Source of the DNA: CAIJXO01 sp964485905
Lineage (GTDB): Bacteria; Patescibacteriota; Minisyncoccia; Phycocordibacterales; GWA1-40-21
Direction of reading: 5' to 3'
Assembly (NCBI GenBank): GCA_964485905.1
Contig: CAZAJY010000007.1
Coordinates: forward strand, 1-36,899
DNA: 36,899 bases
Both the position numbers and the translations under genes were made by a program. Below, piece by piece: positions 1-7,629 of the stretch; the first letter of the stretch is position 1; each line of letters opens with the position of its first letter. Below the pieces are notes generated by a model. The model saw only the letters and a program-made list of their open reading frames with translations, was not told the origin of the DNA and searched no databases.

Positions 1-122
1 AAATTTAAATCTTTTTTAAAAAAATCAAAAAGTTCATTTTTTATACTTTTCTTATCACCAAATACCCCATAGGCATAGTGAAGCTGACCTGTTTTTTTAT
101 AGGTTTCGCGTATTTGCCTCAT
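1..122 (-). CDS. Partial N-terminus of a DNA polymerase III delta'-like protein
   Basis: An ATG on the minus strand at 122 opens a frame that runs off the left edge of the window (40 codons visible). The phrase TGQLHYAYGVFGDKKS near residue 11 resembles the start of clamp-loader delta' (HolB-type) proteins, where a short helix is followed by 'LHHAYLxxG' and the P-loop region. That family loads the sliding clamp onto DNA. The start is supported by an extended -10 box six bases upstream, which predicts a leaderless mRNA. Only the first 40 residues can be read, so the assignment is tentative. Confidence 0.45.
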   Translation of the reverse strand, partial: MRQIRETYKKTGQLHYAYGVFGDKKSIKNELFDFFKKDLN

Positions 123-128
123 AGACCT

Positions 129-137
129 ATTATAGCA
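129..137 (-). promoter_or_regulatory. Extended -10 promoter (TGCTATAAT) for a leaderless transcript
   Basis: On the minus strand TGCTATAAT is followed by six bases (AGGTCT) and then the ATG at 122. Transcription would start at or next to the A of the start codon. No Shine-Dalgarno site fits in that space. Confidence 0.75.
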
Positions 138-154
138 TATATCTAACAAAAGAG

Positions 155-190
155 CCCCGACCGAGAGCTTTGGGCTCTTCTGTCGGGACT
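155..190 (-). terminator. Nested-hairpin terminator of the 191-433 gene
   Basis: Read on the minus strand, an outer stem GTCCCGAC/GTCGGGGC (one G-U pair) encloses an inner stem AGAGC/GCTCT and is followed by TCTTTTGTT. It starts right after the stop of the small membrane-protein gene. The two-storey shape recurs at 6255, 15521 and 16865 in this window. Confidence 0.75.
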
Positions 191-433
191 TTAACCCCCT
201 TCTCCTTTCTTCTCTTCTTGAATGTCATTCACGATGCTTCGTCCACCAGATGAATCCCGGTAAATGTTTCTGAGATGCTCAAAGTTACATCCTAGAAACA
301 TGTCTCTCTGGGAATGTCTAGCTAATCCAGAGTATCTGCAGATCCATATCCGCTTCCTTAAAAATCTCCTAATCCTGAAGAAAATTCCTAACAGAGATAC
401 AATGAAAAGACCAAGAACAATTTCCATATTCAT
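191..433 (-). CDS. Small single-pass membrane protein, function unknown
   Basis: An 80-residue protein starting MNMEIVLGLF. Residues 3-17 or so are a hydrophobic membrane segment, followed by a strongly basic stretch (RIRRFLRKR) that should lie in the cytoplasm, then a polar tail rich in R, S and E. I recognise no family. The start at 433 is fixed by a perfect AAGGAGG (440-446) six bases upstream; an in-frame ATG at 469 lies upstream of this site and is rejected. The gene sits 41 bases after the mreB stop on the same strand, so it could be read through from mreB, although TGCTATTTT just after that stop may be a private -10 box. Its base composition, Shine-Dalgarno site and nested terminator set it apart from mreB and group it with the other foreign-looking genes here. 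Confidence 0.7.
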   Translation of the reverse strand: MNMEIVLGLFIVSLLGIFFRIRRFLRKRIWICRYSGLARHSQRDMFLGCNFEHLRNIYRDSSGGRSIVNDIQEEKKGEGG

Positions 434-474
434 GAACAACCTCCTTATTTTCTCCAAATAAAATAGCACAAATA

Positions 475-1488
475 TTACCTCTTCGCAATGATACTTTTTT
501 TATAGACATCTAAATGCTCAAGCGCAATACCAGTGCCTTTCGCGACACAATACATTGGGTCTTTAGCAACAACAGCTTTCACACCAGTACGTCGAAAAAC
601 AAGTTCGGCTAAATTTCGAAGCTGAGATGAACCACCAGTCATAATAATTCCTTGATCAATAATATCCGCTGCTAATTCTGGCGGCGTTTCCTGCAAGACA
701 TCTTTAATCGCCTTAATCATATCGCGTAATTCTTTAGCAATGGCCTTAACAATTTCATTAGTTTTTATTTCCGCTGCTCGAGGTAAACCCGACAAAAAAT
801 CCCGACCCTTGATGGTCATTGTTAATTCTTCATCCATCGGTACCGCTGATCCAATATTTATTTTTATTTCCTCCGCTGTTTTATCACCGATCGCCAAGTT
901 AAAAGTCTTTTTGATATAATCGGCAATAGCATAATCAATTTTATTACCAGCACACTTAACAGAGGTTGATGAGACAATTCCACCCAAAGAGATCACGGCC
1001 ACATCAGTTGTTCCTCCACCAATATCAACGATCATATGTCCCATAGGTTCTTGAATCGGGATCCCCGCCCCAATGGCCGCTAAAATCGGCTCCTTCACCA
1101 CATAGGCGTTCTTGGCTCCGGCACGCATAGCGGCTTCAATCACGGCTCGCCTCTCAGTAGAAGTTACGCCCGCTGGCACAGACAACATTACTTCTGGTTT
1201 AAATAAATTCCATTTTCCTAAAGCCTTATCAATAAAATATCGGAGCATTGCTTCGGTCACACGATAATCGGCAATCACACCATCCTTCATCGGTCGATAG
1301 GCAATAATACTATCAGGTGTTTTCCCAATCATTTTCTTGGCCTCCACCCCGACAGCCAAAATTTTATTATCCTGTTCTGATACGGCGACAACCGAAGGTT
1401 CAAATAGCACAACACCCTTACCTGGCAAAAAAACCAAGGTTGTTGTAGTTCCCAAATCAATACCAATCTTTTTTACAAAAAATGACAT
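475..1488 (-). CDS. mreB: Rod-shape determining actin-like protein MreB
   Basis: A 337-residue actin-fold ATPase that polymerises under the membrane and positions the cell-wall elongation machinery. The nucleotide-binding motifs are intact: phosphate-1 loop IGIDLGTTTT (residues 8-17), phosphate-2 loop DIGGGTTDVAV (155-165) and the adenosine motif IIMTGGSSQL (281-290). Length matches ordinary MreB (about 335-350). It is divergent from murA, with 54 bases between start codons, so the two wall genes share one control region. mreC and mreD do not follow; the next gene downstream is an unrelated small membrane protein. PBP2 is encoded elsewhere in the window. Confidence 0.97.
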   Translation of the reverse strand: MSFFVKKIGIDLGTTTTLVFLPGKGVVLFEPSVVAVSEQDNKILAVGVEAKKMIGKTPDSIIAYRPMKDGVIADYRVTEAMLRYFIDKALGKWNLFKPEVMLSVPAGVTSTERRAVIEAAMRAGAKNAYVVKEPILAAIGAGIPIQEPMGHMIVDIGGGTTDVAVISLGGIVSSTSVKCAGNKIDYAIADYIKKTFNLAIGDKTAEEIKINIGSAVPMDEELTMTIKGRDFLSGLPRAAEIKTNEIVKAIAKELRDMIKAIKDVLQETPPELAADIIDQGIIMTGGSSQLRNLAELVFRRTGVKAVVAKDPMYCVAKGTGIALEHLDVYKKSIIAKR

Positions 1489-1527
1489 AACTTCATCTTA
1501 CTCTTTTTTCCTCTTTTGGCAATATTA

Positions 1528-1536
1528 TGCTATACT
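1528..1536 (+). promoter_or_regulatory. Extended -10 promoter (TGCTATACT) of murA
   Basis: TGCTATACT ends six bases before the murA ATG at 1543, predicting a leaderless mRNA. The same stretch read on the other strand (AGTATAGCATAAT) offers -10-like hexamers for mreB, so this may be a compact bidirectional promoter. Confidence 0.75.
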
Positions 1537-1542
1537 CGGCTT

Positions 1543-2838
1543 ATGAATTTTCAAATTGAGGGCGGACATAAATTATCAGGTACAATCACCACCAAAACTT
1601 CCAAAAATGGTGCCATGGGGGTAATTTGTGCTTCCCTTTTAAATAAAGGTAAAACGATTATCAAAAACGTTCCCAAAATTGAAGAGGTAAATCGTATGGT
1701 AGAAGTTTTGCAAAGTATTGGTCTGTCTATTAGTTGGAAAAATGATGATTTGGAAATTTTTCCCGCCAAAGTAGATTTAAAAAATATTAATAAAGAATCT
1801 GCAGAAAAAACTCGGAGTATTATTATGCTCATTGGTCCATTGATTCATTATTTTAAAAGTTTTTCCTTACCTCAGCCGGGTGGCTGTAATTTAGGTTCAC
1901 GAACAATAAAACCGCATCTCTTTGCCTTAGAAAAACTAGGTGTAAAAATTGAAACCAAAAAAAATTCCTACAAAATTTCTACTAAAAAATTACAACCCAG
2001 TGAGATTATATTATATGAAAGTGGTGATACTGTTACCGAAAATGCAATTATGGCGGCTGCCCTAATCCCCGGAGAAACGGTGATTAAATATGCTTCGGCT
2101 AATTATATGGGTCAAGAAGTCTGCTTCTATTTAGAAAAATGTGGAGTAAAAATTGATGGTGTCGGCACCACTACCCTGACCATTCATGGAATTAAAGAAA
2201 TTAATAAAGATATTACGTACTTTCTATCTGAAGACCCAATTGAGTCAATGTTTTTTATCTCCGCAGCAATACTAACCAAATCAAAATTAAATATTAAGTG
2301 TTGTCCAATCGATTTCTTAGAATTAGAACTTCTAAAGTTAGAAAAAATGGGTTTAAAATATAAGAAATCCAAAACTTATAAATCTCTAAACAGCCAAACA
2401 AATTTAACGAATCTCACAATTTTCCCTTCCAAACTCGTGGCTCTCGAAGAAAAAATTGATTGCCGTCCTTATCCCGGATTAAATATGGATAACCTTCCCT
2501 TTTTTGCCATCATTGCTACACAAGCCAAAGGCACAACCTTGATTCATGATTGGCCATATGAAAAAAGAATGATTCATGTTAAAGACATTGACAAGCTTGG
2601 CGCTGATACTAATTTAATTGATACTCATCGTCTCTATATTACTGGCATTACTAAATTGAAACCAACAGAAATTATTTGCCCACCGGCTCTGCGTCCAGCT
2701 GCGATCCTACTTATTGGCATGTTAGGGGCCCAAGGTAAATCAATGTTAAGAAATGTCTATAGTATCAATCGTGGTTATGAAGAAATTGCCTCTCGTCTCA
2801 ACACCCTTGGTGCTAAAATAGAAATCTTGAAAGATTAG
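1543..2838 (+). CDS. murA: UDP-N-acetylglucosamine 1-carboxyvinyltransferase (divergent MurA)
   Basis: A 431-residue EPSP-synthase-fold enzyme that transfers enolpyruvate from PEP to UDP-GlcNAc, the first committed step of peptidoglycan synthesis. The catalytic cysteine lies in QPGGCNLGSR at residue 115, the number used for E. coli MurA. The N-terminal substrate loop appears as SKNGA (20-24), and the C-terminal RNVYSINRGYEE corresponds to the usual R-GYE end. The sequence is clearly divergent, but its Cys means fosfomycin sensitivity would be expected from family knowledge. The start at 1543 (MNFQIEGG) is chosen over an upstream in-frame ATG at 1516 because the latter lies inside or before the promoter. 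The priA-like gene follows on the same strand. Confidence 0.93.
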   Translation: MNFQIEGGHKLSGTITTKTSKNGAMGVICASLLNKGKTIIKNVPKIEEVNRMVEVLQSIGLSISWKNDDLEIFPAKVDLKNINKESAEKTRSIIMLIGPLIHYFKSFSLPQPGGCNLGSRTIKPHLFALEKLGVKIETKKNSYKISTKKLQPSEIILYESGDTVTENAIMAAALIPGETVIKYASANYMGQEVCFYLEKCGVKIDGVGTTTLTIHGIKEINKDITYFLSEDPIESMFFISAAILTKSKLNIKCCPIDFLELELLKLEKMGLKYKKSKTYKSLNSQTNLTNLTIFPSKLVALEEKIDCRPYPGLNMDNLPFFAIIATQAKGTTLIHDWPYEKRMIHVKDIDKLGADTNLIDTHRLYITGITKLKPTEIICPPALRPAAILLIGMLGAQGKSMLRNVYSINRGYEEIASRLNTLGAKIEILKD

Positions 2839-2852
2839 CTATTTTGTGCCAC

Positions 2853-2858
2853 TATATA
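2853..2858 (+). promoter_or_regulatory. Possible -10 box (TATATA) of the priA-like gene
   Basis: TATATA is followed by six bases (GGTCAA) and the ATG at 2865. This is the same geometry as the better leaderless promoters in the window, but the hexamer is weaker and lacks the TGn extension. Confidence 0.45.
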
Positions 2859-2864
2859 GGTCAA

Positions 2865-4772
2865 ATGAAATTGCTGAAGGTCATTCCTATAAAACGTGGA
2901 ATTAACAAGGAAAACTTGTCCTATTTTACTGCCTCCGATATAACCATTGGTTCGGTGGTAAAAGTACCGTTAAGAAAAAAAATTATTCCAGCGATTGTCG
3001 TCTCTTCCGAAGAAGTATTGGATGTTAAAGCCGAAATCAAAGATGCTGACTATGAGACACGCAAGGTGACAAAAATAAAATCATCTTCTCTTCTCTCTTC
3101 AGAGTTTATGTCTGCTGTTACTGAAGCGTCTTTATATTTTTCCTCTACTTCTGGTAGTATTTTAAATTCTGTTGTTCCAAAAACAATAATTGAAGAGGCG
3201 GAAAAGATAAAAATAATGAATAGGAATTTGAAAAATATTAGAATTCATGAAAAATTAATTATTCAAAGCGATGATGAAGAAAGATATGCCACTTATAAAA
3301 GTTTAATCCGTGAAGAATTTGCTAAAGGTTATTCAGTATTTTTCTGTCTACCAACCGTGCAAGATATTAAAAAGGCTTATGAAAAACTATCTAAAGGCAT
3401 AGAACAATATACCTTTGTTCTACATGGTTTATTAAGTAAAAAAGAACAAATTGAATTATGGAATAAAGCATCTAACGAAGAACATCCTTCTTTAATTATT
3501 TCAACTGGTTCTTTCTTTGGTATACCCAGAAATGACATTGGTACAATTATAATTGATAAAGAAAATACTCGTTCTTATAAAAATCAAGCTAGACCATTTA
3601 TTGATATAAGAATTTTTGCAGAAATTCTAGCAGAAAAAATAAAGGCCAAAATCATTTTTGGAGATCTACTTCTAAGAACTGAAACCGTTTGGCGCCATAA
3701 TCAAGCTGAAATATTTGAAGTCGCACCTTTAAAATTTCGCTCCCTAACAACAGCCACTCCCAAGTTAATTAATATGAAGGAAATTCTGCCAGAAAATGTT
3801 GAAAAAGATAAAAACAAAGAACCAAAATTTAAATTGTTTAGTCCCGAAGTTTTAGACTTAATTCAAAAAAATCAAATTAATGATGAAAATCTTTTTATCT
3901 TTGTAGCCAGACGTGGGCTTTTCCCTTCCACAATTTGTGGTGATTGCGGAAACTTAGTTAAATGTAATACTTGTGGCGCTCCAACTGTTCTACATAAAGC
4001 CAAAGCTGAAAACTTCTTCCTATGTCATCGTTGTGGCGAAAGACGTACTGCAATGGAAAAATGTCAAAATTGTCAGAGCTGGCGTCTATCCGCCTTTGGT
4101 ATTGGAATTGAAGCTGTAGAAGGAGAATTAAAAGAAAGATTTCCTGATTTAAAAATATTTAAAATTGACTCCGACAGCGCTAGTACTCACAAAAAAGCAT
4201 TGGATACAATGGCAAGATTTTATTCTTCACCGGGAAGCATTTTACTTGGTACTGAAATGGCCCTCTTGTATCTTAAGGATATGATCGCCAATACTGCCGT
4301 TATCTCAATTGATTCTTTCTTTTCTATTCCAGATTTTAGAATCAATGAAAAAGTAATGAACATTCTATTAAAAATTCGTGCGGCCACAACCAGAAATTTC
4401 TTAGTACAAACTAGAGATATTGATCAAAAAATTCTTAAATACGCTCTTGCTGGAAATTTAGCTGATTTTTATCGTGATGAAATAAAAGAAAGGGAAATGC
4501 TATCTTATCCGCCATTTTCGGTACCGATAAAAATTACCCTATCTGGTGATAAGAAGACTGTCTTAACTGGAATGGAACAATTACAAAAAGATTTAATACC
4601 TTATGAAATGGATGTTTTCCCGGCCTTCGTACCAATCAGTAAAGGCAAATTTAGTATGCACGGTTTAATAAAAATTAAACGTAATGAATGGATTGATAAA
4701 ATTTTACTTGCCAAACTAAATTCCCTCTCTCCCGCTTTTACCATAAATATTGATCCCGAAAGTCTTTTATAA
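2865..4772 (+). CDS. priA: PriA-like primosome protein with degraded helicase motifs
   Basis: A 635-residue protein with the overall plan of PriA, which reloads DnaB at stalled forks. The zinc module is intact, with eight cysteines in four CxxC pairs near residues 358/361, 367/370, 387/390 and 400/403. The ATPase motifs are not. Where PriA has a Walker A loop (GxxxxGKT) there is IIQSDDEERY (132-141), the DEEH box reads DKEN (231-234), and the motif III SAT region reads GDLL. It therefore looks like a catalytically dead PriA kept for DNA or partner binding. The start at 2865 is preferred over 2844 because of the -10 box placement and because MKLLKVIPIKRG matches the family N-terminus. It lies 26 bases after murA and before def. 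Confidence 0.85.
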   Translation: MKLLKVIPIKRGINKENLSYFTASDITIGSVVKVPLRKKIIPAIVVSSEEVLDVKAEIKDADYETRKVTKIKSSSLLSSEFMSAVTEASLYFSSTSGSILNSVVPKTIIEEAEKIKIMNRNLKNIRIHEKLIIQSDDEERYATYKSLIREEFAKGYSVFFCLPTVQDIKKAYEKLSKGIEQYTFVLHGLLSKKEQIELWNKASNEEHPSLIISTGSFFGIPRNDIGTIIIDKENTRSYKNQARPFIDIRIFAEILAEKIKAKIIFGDLLLRTETVWRHNQAEIFEVAPLKFRSLTTATPKLINMKEILPENVEKDKNKEPKFKLFSPEVLDLIQKNQINDENLFIFVARRGLFPSTICGDCGNLVKCNTCGAPTVLHKAKAENFFLCHRCGERRTAMEKCQNCQSWRLSAFGIGIEAVEGELKERFPDLKIFKIDSDSASTHKKALDTMARFYSSPGSILLGTEMALLYLKDMIANTAVISIDSFFSIPDFRINEKVMNILLKIRAATTRNFLVQTRDIDQKILKYALAGNLADFYRDEIKEREMLSYPPFSVPIKITLSGDKKTVLTGMEQLQKDLIPYEMDVFPAFVPISKGKFSMHGLIKIKRNEWIDKILLAKLNSLSPAFTINIDPESLL

Positions 4773-4787
4773 AAATCAAAAATAAGG

Positions 4788-4793
4788 TATATT
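4788..4793 (+). promoter_or_regulatory. -10 box (TATATT) of def
   Basis: TATATT followed by six bases (TTAAAT) and the ATG at 4800; no Shine-Dalgarno site. Predicted leaderless start. Confidence 0.5.
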
Positions 4794-4799
4794 TTAAAT

Positions 4800-5333
4800 A
4801 TGATAAATATTGTTCAAAAAGATAATCCTGTTTTACGAGGAAAAGCCGAAATAGTACCGGTTAAGGAAATTAATACACAAAAAATTCAAAAAATTATTAC
4901 TGATATGAAAGAAGCGCTAGCATCACAAGATGATGGTGTGGCAATTGCTGCGCCACAAATTGATATTCCATTACAGATCTTTGTAGTCTCTAAAAAAGTC
5001 CCATTACTTTTAAAAAATAAAGAATTAAACAAAGAAAACTTAAATGGTTTAAAGGATACTGTTTATATTAATCCACAAATTACGAAATTATCTAAAACCC
5101 GACAGACAATTGATGAAGGTTGTTTGTCTGTTCGATATTTATATGGCCAGGTAACACGCTCAGAAAAAGCAACGGTCACCGCCTATGACGAAACTGGTAA
5201 AAAATTTACCCGTGGTGGGAGTGGTCTCCTCGCCCAAATCTTTCAGCATGAAATTGATCATTTAAATGGTGTCCTTTTTACTGATAAAGCAGAAAATTTA
5301 CAAGAAATTTTACCTCCAAAAGACAATGCCTAA
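4800..5333 (+). CDS. def: Peptide deformylase
   Basis: A 177-residue metalloenzyme that removes the formyl group from nascent peptides at the ribosome exit. All three signature motifs are present: GVAIAAPQI (46-54, variant of GxGLAAPQ), EGCLSV (106-111, metal ligand Cys108) and QHEIDH (149-154, ligands His150 and His154, catalytic Glu151). It overlaps the next gene, fmt, by eight bases. The pair makes and removes the formyl group of initiator methionine, a common bacterial operon. Confidence 0.97.
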   Translation: MINIVQKDNPVLRGKAEIVPVKEINTQKIQKIITDMKEALASQDDGVAIAAPQIDIPLQIFVVSKKVPLLLKNKELNKENLNGLKDTVYINPQITKLSKTRQTIDEGCLSVRYLYGQVTRSEKATVTAYDETGKKFTRGGSGLLAQIFQHEIDHLNGVLFTDKAENLQEILPPKDNA

Positions 5334-6237
5334 TTTAAAATTTGCTTTTCTTGGTAGTTCAGAGCTTTCCATCTATGTCTTGGAAGAATTATTAAAATTG
5401 GGCTACCCACCAGCTTTAATTGTTACTTTACCAGGTCAACCACGCGGACGTGGCTTAAATCTTCAAGATAATATTGTTAAAACTTGGGCCGAAGAAAAAG
5501 GATTGCCAGTACTTATCCCCGCCAAATTCAATAGCGAAGAAACAGAGAAAATCTTGGCTCAATATGATATGGCTTTAGTAGCCTCGTTTGGAAAAATAAT
5601 TAGTGAAAGAATATTATTGGCACCTAAAAAAGGTATTTTAAATATTCATCCTTCTCTCTTACCAAAATATCGTGGACCATCACCAATCCAAGCACAAATC
5701 CTAGCTGATGAAAAAGAAATTGGTGTATCAATAATTAAGCTTGATAAAGAAGTTGACCATGGTCAACTTCTTGCTCAAGAAAAACTGCCGAAGGTCCTGA
5801 ACCTGTTGAAGGAGCCAATTAATTTTAATGAATTAGAAAAAATCACGGCGATAGCTGGAGCAAAATTATTTGTTAAAATATCATCAGATTATTTAGAAAA
5901 CAAAATCAAATTAGTAGAACAAAATCACACTGGGGCCACTTTTACTAAAAAAATAGAAAAGAATGATGGTCTATTAGATTTGGAATTCGATAAGCCTTAT
6001 GACTGTTATTTAAAAACTCTGGCCTATTCCGATTGGCCCGGCACTTTCTTTTTCTTACCACCTCGTCATCAGAATGCCACTCCTCCTAAGAAAGGCGGAG
6101 ATGAAGCCAAAGAAAAAAAACTTCGTGTGATTATAAAAGAATCAGAATACAAGGATGGCGCCTTCTATATCCTAAAAGTCCTCCCCGAAGGCAAAAAAGA
6201 AATGCCCTATGATGATTTTTTGCGGGGATTGAAATAA
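5326..6237 (+). CDS. fmt: Methionyl-tRNA formyltransferase with an in-frame palindromic insert
   Basis: A 303-residue enzyme that formylates initiator Met-tRNA using 10-formyl-THF. The catalytic trio is visible: Asn106 and His108 in LNIHPSLLPKYRGPSP and Asp144 in DKEVDHGQLL. The C-terminal tRNA-binding domain is recognisable by DWPGTFFFL and KLRVIIKESEY, but between them lie about 20 extra residues (245-264, PPRHQNATPPKKGG and following) encoded by a GC-rich imperfect palindrome at 6058-6117. The start at 5326 overlaps the def stop; the longer frame from 5266 would run through def and lacks the MPNLKFAFLG family start. No terminator with a U-tract follows on this strand. Confidence 0.95.
   Translation: MPNLKFAFLGSSELSIYVLEELLKLGYPPALIVTLPGQPRGRGLNLQDNIVKTWAEEKGLPVLIPAKFNSEETEKILAQYDMALVASFGKIISERILLAPKKGILNIHPSLLPKYRGPSPIQAQILADEKEIGVSIIKLDKEVDHGQLLAQEKLPKVLNLLKEPINFNELEKITAIAGAKLFVKISSDYLENKIKLVEQNHTGATFTKKIEKNDGLLDLEFDKPYDCYLKTLAYSDWPGTFFFLPPRHQNATPPKKGGDEAKEKKLRVIIKESEYKDGAFYILKVLPEGKKEMPYDDFLRGLK
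5793..5813 (+). repeat. Short GTCCTGAACCTGTTGAAGGA repeat-like motif inside fmt
   Basis: The stretch resembles a dispersed GTCCTGAGCnTGTCGAAGGA-type repeat that I recall from many bacterial genomes. Here it is in frame inside fmt, encoding VLNLLKE. Only one copy is in this window, so the match rests on memory. Confidence 0.25.
6058..6117 (+). repeat. In-frame palindromic insert within fmt
   Basis: Within this stretch CTCCTCCT/AGGCGGAG forms an imperfect stem around AAGAA. It resembles the CCCTCCTT/AAGGAGGG hairpin followed by ATG in the element at 6861-7000. The insert adds a polar, glycine/lysine-rich loop to the C-terminal domain of Fmt and keeps the frame open. Confidence 0.45.
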
Positions 6238-6254
6238 AAATTTGAAAAAGAAAA

Positions 6255-6301
6255 GCCCGCCACTGGAGTGTGACGAGCTTTTCGTCTTCTCCGTGGCGGG
6301 C
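6255..6301 (-). terminator. Nested-hairpin terminator of the pilin-like gene
   Basis: The outer stem GCCCGCCAC/GTGGCGGGC (9 bp), a second stem GGAG/CTCC and an inner stem GACGA/TCGTC stack into one long hairpin. On the minus strand it is followed by TTTTCTTTTTC, so it ends the pilin-like transcript. On the plus strand no T-run follows. Confidence 0.85.
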
Positions 6302-6308
6302 GTGATGT

Positions 6309-6716
6309 TCAGTGCCTTATTACAGTCGGTGCAACATCAGTTCCGTAATCCACCCAGTTGGTCACCGCTGTCGGCGACCGAAGGATCTGATCCCGCTTGA
6401 ACTGACTATCTCGCATGAAGCGGGTGCCAATCCCCGACTGGATAATCTCCGAGTTGTTCACCTTGAGAATCACCCGATGAAGAGTGGTCCCATCTTTCGG
6501 ATAGTATGCATCGTGCGGAATGGCGATTACCGTCATTCCACCGATCTCAATACCCCTGACTTCGTACTCAATTCCCGGTTCAGGAACGGGGATTTTTTCC
6601 CCTTTTGGTGTTCTGTTCGCTGTGATAACCGACGATATCAGTATCAGTAGCAGTAGTGCCACGATCACGACCACAATTATCGACTCCACGAGCGTAAACC
6701 CATTCTTCCTCTTCAT
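6309..6716 (-). CDS. Type IV pilin-like (pseudopilin) protein
   Basis: A 135-residue protein with a class III prepilin signal: a short basic leader MKRKNG, then FTLVE with Glu at mature position 5, then about 22 hydrophobic residues. A PilD-type peptidase would cut after Gly6 and methylate Phe7. The rest is a short polar/beta-rich head with no recognised domain, so subunit type (minor pilin, competence or secretion pseudopilin) is open. No other pilus gene lies nearby; it is a single-gene unit. The start is fixed by AGGAGG (6725-6730) eight bases upstream. A sigma70-type promoter (6776-6804) and a nested terminator frame it. Its composition is more GC-balanced than the flanking fmt and cyclophilin genes. 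Confidence 0.8.
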   Translation of the reverse strand: MKRKNGFTLVESIIVVVIVALLLLILISSVITANRTPKGEKIPVPEPGIEYEVRGIEIGGMTVIAIPHDAYYPKDGTTLHRVILKVNNSEIIQSGIGTRFMRDSQFKRDQILRSPTAVTNWVDYGTDVAPTVIRH

Positions 6717-6775
6717 TTTCCTGTCCTCCTATTTAGCTTTCTCTGTAGATGAGAACCGTCTCACCCTCTTTTTTA

Positions 6776-6804
6776 ATCCTAGCATAATTGAGTCTAAAAG
6801 TCAA
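6776..6804 (-). promoter_or_regulatory. Sigma70-type promoter of the pilin-like gene
   Basis: Minus strand: TTGACT (6799-6804), 17-bp spacer, TGCTAGGAT (-10 at 6776-6781, extended). The leader is about 50 nt and contains a small GAGA/TCTC hairpin (6751-6762). A further upstream block (GCCAAAATA and GGCTAGGAATAAG, 6830-6851 read on plus) is shared with the promoter of the structured RNA at 11330. Confidence 0.8.
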
Positions 6805-6860
6805 GCTTTTTTATAGATTTTTGGAAAATGCCAAAATAGGGCTAGGAATAAGAGTTAGTT

Positions 6861-7000
6861 CAACCGCCCCGTCTATCAGAATAGACACCCCGCCTTGACT
6901 AAGGCGGGGGAAGCCGAAAGACATTAACGTCAGGGAATTTTGTTTCTGAACTCCCTCCTTAGTCAAGGAGGGATGCTGAGTCGGCGAAGCAGGGCGGTTG
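6861..7000. repeat. 140-bp palindromic element with terminal inverted repeats
   Basis: CAACCGCCC at the left end and GGGCGGTTG at the right end are perfect inverted repeats. Between them are hairpins GTCTAT/ATAGAC, CCCCGCCTT/AAGGCGGGG and CCCTCCTT/AAGGAGGG. The last two have complementary loops and arms and could also pair with each other. This shape fits a MITE-like or REP-like element. It is GC-rich compared with its flanks, contains no gene, and may also end the cyclophilin transcript, whose stop is at 7003. A target duplication is not clear. Confidence 0.65.
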
Positions 7001-7002
7001 TG

Positions 7003-7617
7003 TTATTTTACTATTATTTTACTTACCACCACCGGCGTCAACGGCAAATCATTTTCATTAACTTTTGAATTTTCAATTTTATCTACCACGTCCATACCAG
7101 CGATTACTTTACCAAAAACAGTATGCTTACCGATAAGCCATGGTGTTTCCTTAGCTGTAATAATAAAAAACTGACTGCCATTAGTGTCTGGACCACTATT
7201 TGCCATCGCAATCATTCCCCTAACCATCGGTAAATCATTTGGCTCATCTTCAAACTTATAGCCCGGACCACCCGTGCCATAGACACTTTCATCGGTCCCT
7301 TTGGTGTAAGGATCCCCGCCCTGAATCATAAAGCCTTTAATCACCCGATGAAATTTTGTATCATTATAAAAATCATCACCGGCTAATTTGATAAAATTTT
7401 CTACAGTCTTAGGAGCTGAATCAGGATAAAGTTCTAATTCAATATTTCCTAAACTAGTTTCTAAACTTATTATTTTCTTATTTTCTGTCATATTTTTAAT
7501 TATTTTAATTTCCCTATTTTCTGTCTTGCTATTACCAGAAGCATAACCGATAAGCAAAACAATTATTACTAATATTATTAAATAAAAAATCGTCGACAGA
7601 TTTATAAATTTACGCAT
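7003..7617 (-). CDS. Membrane-anchored cyclophilin-type peptidyl-prolyl isomerase
   Basis: A 204-residue protein: N-terminal membrane anchor or uncleaved signal (residues 10-27) without a lipobox, then a complete cyclophilin domain from about residue 48. The family motifs FHRVIKGFMIQGGD and ANSGPDTNGSQFFI carry the catalytic Arg and the substrate-groove residues. It should assist folding of proline-containing proteins outside the membrane. It is the last gene of a minus-strand run dsbA-like / hpf / cyclophilin, 12 bases after the hpf stop, yet has its own -10 box. Confidence 0.92.
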   Translation of the reverse strand: MRKFINLSTIFYLIILVIIVLLIGYASGNSKTENREIKIIKNMTENKKIISLETSLGNIELELYPDSAPKTVENFIKLAGDDFYNDTKFHRVIKGFMIQGGDPYTKGTDESVYGTGGPGYKFEDEPNDLPMVRGMIAMANSGPDTNGSQFFIITAKETPWLIGKHTVFGKVIAGMDVVDKIENSKVNENDLPLTPVVVSKIIVK

Positions 7618-7623
7618 AATTCA

Positions 7624-7629
7624 AATATA
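7624..7629 (-). promoter_or_regulatory. -10 box (TATATT) of the cyclophilin gene
   Basis: Minus strand TATATT followed by six bases (TGAATT) and the ATG at 7617. Leaderless geometry without a TGn extension; it sits at the very end of the hpf gene. Confidence 0.45.
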
